The notes under the pieces were generated by a model that saw only the letters and a list, made by a program, of their open reading frames with translations, was not told the DNA's origin and did no database searches. The position numbers were made by a program, and so were the translations under genes. Shown here piece by piece: positions 27,111 through 34,674 of a stretch of 64,000 nucleotides of DNA; positions within the stretch are counted from its first letter, which is position 1, and each line of letters begins with the position of its first letter. Source of the stretch: an uncultured Paracoccaceae bacterium. GTDB lineage: Bacteria > Pseudomonadota > Alphaproteobacteria > Rhodobacterales > Rhodobacteraceae. The stretch is from the NCBI GenBank assembly GCA_947493255.1, contig CANLQK010000003.1, forward strand, positions 186,001-250,000, read 5' to 3'.

Positions 27111-28058
27111 ATGACACGACATCACATTATGACATCGGTCAAAAATGAAGCGATCTATCTGTTAGAGTGGGTCGCCCATCATAAAGCGCTGGGTTTTGAC
27201 CAAATTTACATCGCAGCCAACGATTGCAATGATGGCACGCCAGCATTGTTGCGCAAGCTAGATGCAAATGGATTTGTGAAGTTTTGCCGCAACAAATGCC
27301 CCGCCGACAAAATCCCGCAACATGAAGGCTACAAGGTTTTACGCGAACGGTTTGATGTCGACGAATGTGATTGGCTGATGACAATAGACGTGGATGAGTT
27401 TCTCTATGTCAGTGTTGGGGACGGATCTGTTGGTGCACTGACGGGGGAGGCAGACGAGAATGTCGATATCATCGCGTTGAACAGTTTGAACTTCGGTACG
27501 GGCGACACCCCAAAGCGGGGGGATGTCGTCACCCGCCGGTTTCAACACCGCTTAGCGCGCGAACATCCGTCAAACCGAAGTATCAAGTCAATCACCCGTA
27601 ATCCAAGCCGCTTTATGGGGGCTCATAATCACAGCATGGTGCGACCGCCTGCCGATCAAGACCTTGTTGTTTTGCGTGGGGATGGCACCACGTTTGATAT
27701 CGCGGCAAATACCAAGCTTTGGACAGTTTTACGCCATCTTCCATTGGATGAGGCTTCACATAATCTGGCGCACTACAATCATTATTCTATCAAAAGTCCG
27801 GTGGAATATGCCTTACGGCAACAGCGAGGGCGAGGCGCCGTTGCCCCTGCAGACGATCTGAATATACGTCATTCGGCCGAATATTTTGGAAAACGGGCAG
27901 CGGCCAATGACCTCGATAACCGGATCGCAAAATATGATCAGGATACGGGTAGCTGGATGGAAAAGATGCTGGCAATTCCGTCGATCAAATCGGTCCAAGA
28001 CGAGGTCGAGGATAAATTCTTTGCAAAGGTTGCTGCACTGATTGAGGGTGACAAATAG
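27111..28058 (+). CDS. Glycosyltransferase family 2-like protein
   Basis: A 315-residue cytosolic glycosyltransferase of the Glyco_tranf_2_4/GT92-like type. It begins MTSVKNEAIYLLEWVAHHKALGFDQIYIAANDCNDGT, a nucleotide-sugar-binding start, then CDWLMTIDVDEFLYV near residue 85, whose DxD supplies the metal site. YNHYSIKSPVEYALRQQRGRG near residue 225 is also typical of these proteins. The ATG at 27111 precedes the conserved start; an open extension upstream would overlap neuB and is not needed. It is divergent from neuB over a 147-base gap that should carry both promoters, and its context suggests a role in the same surface glycan. Confidence 0.85.
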   Translation: MTRHHIMTSVKNEAIYLLEWVAHHKALGFDQIYIAANDCNDGTPALLRKLDANGFVKFCRNKCPADKIPQHEGYKVLRERFDVDECDWLMTIDVDEFLYVSVGDGSVGALTGEADENVDIIALNSLNFGTGDTPKRGDVVTRRFQHRLAREHPSNRSIKSITRNPSRFMGAHNHSMVRPPADQDLVVLRGDGTTFDIAANTKLWTVLRHLPLDEASHNLAHYNHYSIKSPVEYALRQQRGRGAVAPADDLNIRHSAEYFGKRAAANDLDNRIAKYDQDTGSWMEKMLAIPSIKSVQDEVEDKFFAKVAALIEGDK

Positions 28059-28070
28059 CGTGGCCTACAC

Positions 28071-28940
28071 CTAACCCCAACGTCGGTGAACCCAAAACCA
28101 CTGCGCTGGGTTTTCATTGATCCGAGTTTCCAACCTTGCTGTGATGTCTACCATCATCTTGTTTGGATCGCTCAGGGCGATTGGCGCTTCGATCGCCACT
28201 TCAAAAGACAGTCCGTCTGGTTGCCGTATCCCAAAGTAGGGCACCACCAGAGCGTCTAGTTTAAGTGCAATTTCGGCCACAGAAGTCGCGGTATGGGCTG
28301 GTTTACCCATGAACGAAATTTCTGGGAATCGTGTCGCGCGCACATCAAACAACAGTGTCCCCATGCCGCCTTGTTTCAGCATTCTAACAAACCCTGCCGT
28401 GCCTTTGCGCCCTTGGGCAAACACCTCACCGGACATGTCCAACATGTTCTTTTCGTAGTGGGCGTTGAAATAGGGGTTTGAGATGGGGCGATACAATCCG
28501 CCGATCTTATAGCCTTGATGGGTCAATGCCTGTCGAGGCGCCTCGTGGTTGCCAAAATGCGCCGTCACGAAAAGCACGGGGCGCCCCTGTTCCTTTGCCT
28601 TGGCCAAGGGCGCTAACCCGTCGCCAGCCACAGAGGCCCCCTCGATCTGGCGCGAAAAATCAGCGCCCGAATAATTCTCGATCATGGTGCGGCCGAAGTT
28701 GTTGCAAACTGCACGGGCGAGCGTTTTGCGTTCCTTTTCGGGCATGTCAGGCCAGATGAACGCCAACTGGTCTTCGGCGCGTTTGCGGTAGCCGGCCAGA
28801 GGTGCCACGAAACGTTCAACGGCGGCACCGAACCAGCGCACGCGTTTTTCGTAAGGAAGCGCAAGGGCGGTTCCAATCACTGTGCGCAAGGCACGGTCGA
28901 TGATCCAATCGGATCGGGTGGCATTTTCAAAATCGCGCAT
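28071..28940 (-). CDS. LpxL-family lauroyl acyltransferase (lipid A biosynthesis type)
   Basis: A 289-residue membrane-associated acyltransferase of the LpxL/HtrB family, which transfers acyl chains to Kdo2-lipid IVA. The catalytic HFGNHE (HxxxxE) lies near residue 135 in LFVTAHFGNHEAPRQ, followed by GGLYRPISNPYFN near residue 155, the FDVRATRFPEISFMG stretch near residue 205, and the family end motif NPAQWFWVHRRWG. The start at 28940 lacks a strong ribosome site, and longer in-frame starts up to 29000 exist. It is convergent with the GT2 gene and divergent from pirin. A GT30 gene lies one gene away, consistent with a lipid-anchor function for this region. Confidence 0.88.
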   Translation of the reverse strand: MRDFENATRSDWIIDRALRTVIGTALALPYEKRVRWFGAAVERFVAPLAGYRKRAEDQLAFIWPDMPEKERKTLARAVCNNFGRTMIENYSGADFSRQIEGASVAGDGLAPLAKAKEQGRPVLFVTAHFGNHEAPRQALTHQGYKIGGLYRPISNPYFNAHYEKNMLDMSGEVFAQGRKGTAGFVRMLKQGGMGTLLFDVRATRFPEISFMGKPAHTATSVAEIALKLDALVVPYFGIRQPDGLSFEVAIEAPIALSDPNKMMVDITARLETRINENPAQWFWVHRRWG

Positions 28941-29077
28941 TGTATGTGACGGTGTATTGGCCCCGCGTGGCCCCTGCAAGTGCTGTGCGCCTCTGCACAA
29001 GGATCGTGCTGTCGCGTCAATTGCCTGCGCGACACATCGGCCCTATGTCTGGTGTTGTAGCAAACCGGAGCAAAACG

Positions 29078-29989
29078 ATGTCTATTCGTCCCGTAATTGA
29101 AAAACGAAGCGCGGTGCCGACAATGGAAGGCGCAGGCGTGCATTTGCACCGTGCCTTCGGGTTTCAAGACCCGACAGAACTGGACCCGTTTCTACTGTTC
29201 GACGATTTTCGCAACGACATACCAGCCCATTTCGAACAGGGGTTTCCGTGGCATCCGCACCGGGGCATTGAAACCATAACTTACGTGTTGAGTGGCGAAG
29301 TCGAACACCAAGATAGCCTTGGTAATACCGGCAACCTTGGCGCGGGCGACGTTCAGTGGATGACCGCTGGGTCCGGCATCATGCACCAAGAAATGCCGCG
29401 CGGTAACGCCCAAGGCCAGATGCACGGCTTTCAATTGTGGGGGAACCTGCCCAGCAGCCAAAAGATGACAGCACCGCGCTATCAGGATGTCGCCTCGCAA
29501 GAGATCCCCGAAGTGATAGATGATGACGGTACAATTGTTCGTGTCATCACCGGTGAATTCTGGGGTAAACGCGGACCCGTCGACGGGATTGCGGCGGATC
29601 CCCAGTATTTGGATGTCTCCGTGCCTGCGGGTGTAAAAAAGACCTTCAAAATAGATACATACCGCCGTGCCTTTGCCTATGTATTCGACGGCGAAGCGGC
29701 CTTTGCAGATGCAAGTGCGCCCACGGGCGTGTTGCTGGAAAAAGAGGTTATGGGCGAAGAGGTGAATATCCGCGACCTCAGCGGGGACCGCACGTTGATC
29801 CGGTTCGGCACAGGCGATGAAGTCACCGTTCAGGCAGGGCCGACAGGTGTGCGGTTTCTGCTGATTTCAGGCGCGCCCATCGAAGAACCCGTCGCGTGGC
29901 ATGGCCCGATTGTGATGAATACCAAAGAAGAGCTGCGCCAAGCCATGCAAGACCTGCGCAACGGAACCTTTATTCAGCCTGCGCACTAA
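29078..29989 (+). CDS. Pirin family protein
   Basis: A 303-residue bicupin of the pirin family. The N-terminal cupin has FLLFDDFRNDIPAHFEQGFPWHPHRGIETITYVLSGEVEHQDS (His metal ligands around residues 55-60 and 100) and GDVQWMTAGSGIMHQEMP. The C-terminal pirin domain carries DVSVPAGVKKTF and a WHGPIVMNTKEE stretch at the end. Bacterial pirins such as YhhW act as quercetinases or redox regulators; the natural substrate here is unknown. A GGAG site lies seven bases before the ATG at 29078. The stop codon lies inside a hairpin shared with the convergent GT30 gene. Confidence 0.92.
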   Translation: MSIRPVIEKRSAVPTMEGAGVHLHRAFGFQDPTELDPFLLFDDFRNDIPAHFEQGFPWHPHRGIETITYVLSGEVEHQDSLGNTGNLGAGDVQWMTAGSGIMHQEMPRGNAQGQMHGFQLWGNLPSSQKMTAPRYQDVASQEIPEVIDDDGTIVRVITGEFWGKRGPVDGIAADPQYLDVSVPAGVKKTFKIDTYRRAFAYVFDGEAAFADASAPTGVLLEKEVMGEEVNIRDLSGDRTLIRFGTGDEVTVQAGPTGVRFLLISGAPIEEPVAWHGPIVMNTKEELRQAMQDLRNGTFIQPAH

Positions 29990-29996
29990 CGTGCGC
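29981..29996. terminator. Short shared hairpin at the convergent pirin/GT30 ends
   Basis: GCGCAC at 29981-29986 pairs with GTGCGC at 29991-29996 around a four-base loop. The hairpin includes the pirin stop and touches the stop of the convergent GT30 gene. No T-run follows, so termination is only suggested. Confidence 0.35.
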
Positions 29997-31288
29997 TAGC
30001 GGCCCAGTTCTGCTTGAATCGCTGCACAAGTCTTGAGGCTGGCACCTGAATGTGCGGCCATGAAGGCGGCCATGTCGGTTGGTGTTGTCCAGTCTGGCCC
30101 AGCCAGCAGCGCCGCCAATGCATCCGCGTTGGCCACTGATTTGGCAACTCCTGCGGTTTCGGCTTCGGTGAACGGGTACTCAATGGTGAACGTCACAGGG
30201 CCGGTCACAACGGGTTTGGCCAGCGCCAGCGGTTCGATGACGTTGTGGGCGCCAAGGGGTTGAAAGCCGCCGCCCACAACGGCTCTGTCTGAGAGGGCGA
30301 GGTAGAAATACATCTCCCCCATGCTATCGCCTAACAAAACCTGCGTTCCCGCAGGCCACTCGTGTGCAGGAATGGCCATTTCTAGGTCGTCGTTGAACAA
30401 CTCGCTACGCAAGGCAGTCGTAAAACCTTCTGCGCGCAACATCCCGGCGACCTCAGAAAACCGTTCGGGCGCACGGGGCACATAAATGAACAATGTGTTT
30501 GGGTCGGCGGCCAAAACGGCCTTCATGGCGGCGAAATAGGTGGCGTCTTCGCTTTCTACGGCGCTGGCAATTGTGACAACTGGACGCCCGGCCAATATGG
30601 GCGCTAATTCGTCAGCTGCCTGTAACAGTGCGGGGGGAATTGGTTGGTCGAACCGCAATTCACCGGTGATTTTGATATTGGAAACACCGACGCCCGCAAA
30701 CCTATCGGCTTGAAGTTGCGATTTCACAAATGCGCCTGCAAATTTCCCCATAATCCGCTGCCGAATGCGCAGACCTTTGCTATCACGAGCTATTGATTTG
30801 GATGGGTATTGCGCGTTGCACATGTACAGTGGAATGCCTCTCGCGCGGGCCGCCATGACCATGGCGGGCCATATCTCGATTTCCATTGTCAGGCCCATTT
30901 TCGGGCGGCATGCCTTAAAGAACCTGCCAAAGACCCAAAACATATCCAAAGGAACCCACACAGAGGCCACACGCCCTGCCGCAATGTCGGCTGCAAAGAC
31001 CTTATGGGCTTCGCGACGACCAGCAGGCGTGAAATGGGTGAACACAATCACTTCGCCTGCGTCTAATAGGTCACGGGCCAAAGGAACGGCAGACCGCAGT
31101 TCACCCAAGCTGACCGCATGTATCCAGATCGGATTTTGGGGGAGGTTGTGATAGCTGCCAAACCGTTCGCCCAAATGACGCGTATAATCGGGGTCGCGTC
31201 TGCCACGGTGCCATAGATAAACCATGACCAACGGCGTCAGCAGCACCCAAAGGACACGATAGGCAAAAAGAAACGCAGCCAAAATCAT
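29996..31288 (-). CDS. waaA: 3-deoxy-D-manno-octulosonic acid transferase (GT30 family)
   Basis: A 430-residue inner-membrane GT30 enzyme that adds Kdo to lipid A precursor from CMP-Kdo. Features seen are an N-terminal hydrophobic anchor (residues ~5-22), WIHAVSLGELRSAVPLA with the catalytic Glu near residue 60, LTMEIEIWPAMV near residue 125, FIYVPRAPERF near residue 255, and a C-terminal nucleotide-binding half with VLLGDSMGEMYFYLALSD and LGAHNVIEPLALAKPVV. The ASSHPGEE stretch typical of the family is replaced by ASAVESED, so it is a divergent member. It is the second GT30 gene in this window. The start at 31288 is chosen because the protein then begins at the membrane anchor. Confidence 0.85.
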   Translation of the reverse strand: MILAAFLFAYRVLWVLLTPLVMVYLWHRGRRDPDYTRHLGERFGSYHNLPQNPIWIHAVSLGELRSAVPLARDLLDAGEVIVFTHFTPAGRREAHKVFAADIAAGRVASVWVPLDMFWVFGRFFKACRPKMGLTMEIEIWPAMVMAARARGIPLYMCNAQYPSKSIARDSKGLRIRQRIMGKFAGAFVKSQLQADRFAGVGVSNIKITGELRFDQPIPPALLQAADELAPILAGRPVVTIASAVESEDATYFAAMKAVLAADPNTLFIYVPRAPERFSEVAGMLRAEGFTTALRSELFNDDLEMAIPAHEWPAGTQVLLGDSMGEMYFYLALSDRAVVGGGFQPLGAHNVIEPLALAKPVVTGPVTFTIEYPFTEAETAGVAKSVANADALAALLAGPDWTTPTDMAAFMAAHSGASLKTCAAIQAELGR

Positions 31289-31326
31289 TTGCCTGCGTTC
31301 CTGAAATACATAGTTAGCTAATCGGC

Positions 31327-31926
31327 TCAGCGACGACGGTCGCGGCGCGACGACATCGGCTGGAACGCAACACCCACGTGGGCTTCGCAATATGGTTTGC
31401 CCTGCTTAACCGGCAGACCGCAGAACCAGAACTGGTCTGTTGCGGGGTCACCGACAGGCCATTTGCAAGTCTTTTCGGTCAGCTCCATCAGGCTGATCTT
31501 CTTCGCAGTCTTTTCGACCTCGTTCACCTTGGCCAAAGCTTCTGGCGAAATTTCATTCGCGCTTGGCTGTGGTGGCAATGGTTGGCCCGCAGGAATGATG
31601 GCGCGGCGCGCTGCAGATGATTTTGGCTGCGGCGGGGGGGATGCGCTCATTGTGCGCGGTTCTTCAACCTCTGGCTCTGCGGCTTTCTTCGGCGCGGCCT
31701 TCTTGGCGGCCGGTTTTGCCGGTGCCTTGGGTTTGGCATCTGCCTTTGGTGCAGCTGTCTTGGCGTTGCCACCAGAACCGGCACGATTGGACAGGCCCAA
31801 ACGGTGCACTTTACCGATCACGGCATTGCGGGTCACACCGCCCAATTCCTTTGCGATCTGGCTGGCGGATTGGCCTTCGCCCCACATCTTTTTCAACACT
31901 TCGACGCGTTCGTCGGTCCAAGACAT
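31327..31926 (-). CDS. gcrA: GcrA cell cycle regulator
   Basis: A 199-residue alphaproteobacterial transcription regulator that works with sigma70 at promoters carrying GANTC sites methylated by CcrM. The N-terminal DNA-binding part MSWTDERVEVLKKMWGEGQSASQIAKELGG is diagnostic, followed by TRNAVIGKVHRLGLSNR. A long Ala/Lys/Pro linker (residues ~50-125) leads to the conserved C-terminal sigma-binding domain with TEKTCKWPVGDPATDQFWFCG and GKPYCEAHVGVAFQP, where Cys and His residues are conserved. The start at 31926 begins exactly at MSWTDER. It stands alone between a GT30 gene and a divergent ABC permease gene. Confidence 0.97.
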   Translation of the reverse strand: MSWTDERVEVLKKMWGEGQSASQIAKELGGVTRNAVIGKVHRLGLSNRAGSGGNAKTAAPKADAKPKAPAKPAAKKAAPKKAAEPEVEEPRTMSASPPPQPKSSAARRAIIPAGQPLPPQPSANEISPEALAKVNEVEKTAKKISLMELTEKTCKWPVGDPATDQFWFCGLPVKQGKPYCEAHVGVAFQPMSSRRDRRR

Positions 31927-32120
31927 ATCTGTTCCACTTATCTGGGCTGGGCCCCGTATGGCCGGCAAACCGGTTTCGGGGTTGAGAATTCTGCTAGGGT
32001 CCTATTCTAAGCACCCAAGCGGGGGATACAACCACCGCTGCGACAAAAACCGCGTTTGGTGTTGCTGCAGCGTCATTGAATCCGGCATTGATGGCCCTGA
32101 ATGTGAGAAAAGAGAGACCG

Positions 32121-32924
32121 ATGGCAGAAAATTTGCAAATGGGCGTACGTCGTTTTGGGGCGGTCAACTGGCTGGGCACGTGGACATTGGCGCGCCGCGA
32201 GGTGTTGCGGTTCATGAATGTGTGGTCGCAAACCATCATGGGGCCGCTTGTGAATGCGGGGCTTTTCTTACTGATCTTCACAATCGCCATCGGCCCAAAT
32301 CGGGGTGACGTGATGGGCGTGCCGTTTATGGAATTTCTGGCACCAGGTATTTTGACCATGACCGTGATCCAAAACGCGTTCGCCAATACGTCGTCGTCCA
32401 TCATCTCGGCCAAAGTCGGCGGCAACATCGTCGACACGCTCATGCCGCCTCTGTCCGCACTAGAGCTATTGATCGGCTATCTGTCGGGGGCCGTCGCGCG
32501 GGGCATGATCGTGGCCGTGGTGATCGCGCTGGGTGCAATCGTTTTTATCGGCATGCCGTTGAATAACCCGATCTGGGTTTTGACCTTTGTTATCCTTGGG
32601 TCCGTCCTGATGGGTGGCTTGGGTATGGTGGCAGCGGTGTTCGCCAATAAATTCGACCAGATGTCTGCGATCTCCAACTTCCTGATCACGCCCTTGGCGT
32701 TCCTGTCTGGCACCTTTTACTCCATCGAGGCCCTACCGCCGTTCCTGCAAACCCTGTGCCACTGGAACCCGTTCTTCTACATCATCGACGGCGTGCGCTA
32801 TGGCACCCTCGGCGTCAGCGATAGTAGCCCCCTGTTGGGCTTGGCCGTTGTGTTGGGCGCAGGGGTGGTCGTGCTAACTATCGTCTGGCGCTGGCTGCGG
32901 GATGGGTATCGGTTGAAGGCGTAG
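32121..32924 (+). CDS. ABC-2 type transporter permease
   Basis: A 267-residue integral membrane protein with six hydrophobic helices, of the ABC-2 export type. Typical stretches are the cytosolic LARREVLRFMNVWSQTIMGPLVNAGLFLLIF start, FLAPGILTMTVIQNAFANTSSS near residue 80, and NFLITPLAFLSGTFYSIEALPPFLQ near residue 200, followed by HWNPFFYIIDGVRYG. These permeases pair with an ATPase to export polysaccharides, lipids or drugs. No ATPase gene is adjacent, so its partner must be elsewhere. The start at 32121 follows an AAGAGAG site. It may serve the surface-glycan genes to its left, but nothing in the sequence proves it. Confidence 0.9.
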   Translation: MAENLQMGVRRFGAVNWLGTWTLARREVLRFMNVWSQTIMGPLVNAGLFLLIFTIAIGPNRGDVMGVPFMEFLAPGILTMTVIQNAFANTSSSIISAKVGGNIVDTLMPPLSALELLIGYLSGAVARGMIVAVVIALGAIVFIGMPLNNPIWVLTFVILGSVLMGGLGMVAAVFANKFDQMSAISNFLITPLAFLSGTFYSIEALPPFLQTLCHWNPFFYIIDGVRYGTLGVSDSSPLLGLAVVLGAGVVVLTIVWRWLRDGYRLKA

Positions 32925-32952
32925 GAAGTGGTGGGGGTAGAGCATACCTCCA

Positions 32953-33477
32953 TCATTCAGTGTCGTCATCGTTGGATATTGGTAAGTTCATGAACTGAGC
33001 AATCCACTCAGAAAACGTTTCTGCGACCATGGTAACTTCATCAAAGTCGTGATCAAAAAAGTAAATCGGAGCAGTTTCACATCGAGGCGTGCCTAGGTCT
33101 TTTTTGTCAAAGCAGAACTTGTTTCCCATGCAGTCATTGCCGATTGCTACCAAACTAAGGGGCATACCTGCACTGTGCCAACCCTTGGTTTCTTCGATTA
33201 TTTGTTCGGCAGAAAGGAGGTTTTGCAGGTCGTGGAGGTCAAATTCTGAGTCCTCGTCTTCGTGCTCATTTTCTTGCGCATCGCAAACGGCAGTTAGGAT
33301 ATTTGGTGACCATAGTGCGCCTACAGTCTTCATTTGATCAACGAACTCCGCTGGTAGCATGACTTTTAAAGTATCTTCAATTCTTGAGATATCGTTGTCG
33401 GTGAAGGGGCGGCCGAGGTCACTCGCTCGCTTACTATCTACGCCCCATTTAGCTGCAAATTGTTCTAGAAGGTACAT
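32953..33477 (-). CDS. SMI1/KNR4 (SUKH) family protein, orphan immunity-like
   Basis: A 174-residue soluble acidic protein resembling the SUKH superfamily, whose bacterial members are often immunity proteins against secreted or contact-dependent toxins. The family-like features are an N-terminal ISRIEDTLKVMLPAEFVDQMKTVG helix-turn (residues ~30-55, LPxxf..f...G) and, later, SLVAIGNDCMGNKFCFD near residue 115 (the conserved G-D strand). It ends in an Asp-rich tail. It is AT-richer than its neighbours and no toxin gene is adjacent, so it is an orphan. The start at 33477 follows a GGGAG stretch. It lies 67 bases after the EamA gene in the same direction. Confidence 0.72.
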   Translation of the reverse strand: MYLLEQFAAKWGVDSKRASDLGRPFTDNDISRIEDTLKVMLPAEFVDQMKTVGALWSPNILTAVCDAQENEHEDEDSEFDLHDLQNLLSAEQIIEETKGWHSAGMPLSLVAIGNDCMGNKFCFDKKDLGTPRCETAPIYFFDHDFDEVTMVAETFSEWIAQFMNLPISNDDDTE

Positions 33478-33544
33478 CTCAAAAATCTCCCGCCTAGGTT
33501 GTTTTGTTCTGATCTGTTCGCGGGTGTCAATATCTCTTGTACCG

Positions 33545-34432
33545 TTAATGACCTCGCGCCACCGCCTCGCGCCACGCCAATAACGCCGCGCCGGACACAA
33601 TAATCCCAGCGCCCAAGACCGACACCCAGTCGGGCACAACGGTGAAAATGGCCCAGTCATACAGGGCCGCAAAGATCAGCGTCAGATAGCTAAACGGCGT
33701 TACAAAAGATGCATCCGCGCGTGCCATTGCGTTTACAAAACAGGTCTGCGCGCTGGCCATCATCAAACCTAACACAGCCAAGACACCCCATTGGGGCAGG
33801 GTGGGCATGGCCCACACCGGCAATACGGCAACGGTGATCAACACGCAGCCAATGGCGTTGTTGATCAACAAAATCTGCAATGGCGGTTCGCGGTTCGCTA
33901 ACTTCTTGATGAAGATCAACTCAAACCCCAGCGCAAGCGCGGCCCCCAACGCCAAAAGCGCCGCCACCTGAAAACTCTCGGGGCTAGGGCGCAACAGCAC
34001 CACGGCCCCTCCAAAGGCAATTGCGGCCGCCAACCACCGCCAGCGGCCAACCTTTTCGCCCAAGAAAGGGATAGCCAACATCATCCCGAACACAGGGTTC
34101 AAAAATGAAATTGCCGTGGCATCCGATAGGGGGATGAAGGCGACGGACGCAAACATCAACGTCACACCCATGGCCCCAAAGCTTGTCCGCCCGATGTGCA
34201 ACACCCAATTGGGCGCAGAAATTTTGGGCCGCAGGGCCGCGGCGACGCCCATCAAACCGATCAGGGCAAACACAAATCGTCCTTGGCTGATCTGCAAGGG
34301 ATGCAAAGGGGCGCCCAACACATCCGTCCCCAATGCTTTGGCCGCCAACATCGTCCCCGCAATGAACAAGGTCGCAGTGACCATCAACATCACAGCCGCG
34401 GCTGGGTTTTGGGGGCGATCGGGTGTGCTCAT
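33545..34432 (-). CDS. DMT superfamily transporter (EamA domains)
   Basis: A 295-residue inner-membrane exporter with ten hydrophobic helices arranged as two EamA repeats (residues ~10-140 and ~155-290). Repeat signatures are FVFALIGLMGVAAALRP near residue 50, FIPLSDATAISFLNPVFGMMLAIPFLGEKVG near residue 105, and in the second half DASFVTPFSYLTLIFAALYDW near residue 240. Members export amino acids, nucleobases or other small metabolites; the substrate is unknown. The gene begins a two-gene unit with the SUKH-like gene and is divergent from argD over about 240 bases. Confidence 0.92.
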   Translation of the reverse strand: MSTPDRPQNPAAAVMLMVTATLFIAGTMLAAKALGTDVLGAPLHPLQISQGRFVFALIGLMGVAAALRPKISAPNWVLHIGRTSFGAMGVTLMFASVAFIPLSDATAISFLNPVFGMMLAIPFLGEKVGRWRWLAAAIAFGGAVVLLRPSPESFQVAALLALGAALALGFELIFIKKLANREPPLQILLINNAIGCVLITVAVLPVWAMPTLPQWGVLAVLGLMMASAQTCFVNAMARADASFVTPFSYLTLIFAALYDWAIFTVVPDWVSVLGAGIIVSGAALLAWREAVARGH

Positions 34433-34616
34433 GGGCCATCGGTTTCACAGCGGGCAAATCGCGGCAAGCGAAAAGGGGTTCTCAAACGGCATTCGTTAAA
34501 CTATGCCGTGTGCATGACGTATCAAAACGCAACACCACAGATTCGACGCCGACGCTGATCTAACCTGATCCGCGCGGTTCTGTTTGGCTGCATTCTTTCG
34601 TCATTTCCCAAAATCG

Positions 34617-34674
34617 TTGACTTATTGGCCATGCTGAGGCACCTCAGGGCCTTCATTTACAAAGGGTATTTCCC
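34617..34674 (+). promoter_or_regulatory. Candidate argD operator/promoter region
   Basis: A TTGACT (34617-34622) resembling a -35 box is followed by a 14-base palindrome CTGAGG-CA-CCTCAG (34634-34647) that ends 27 bases before the argD ATG. No clear -10 hexamer was seen at the right spacing. The palindrome is a plausible operator, but no known regulator is assigned. The rest of 34433-34616 holds no feature I can support. Confidence 0.35.
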
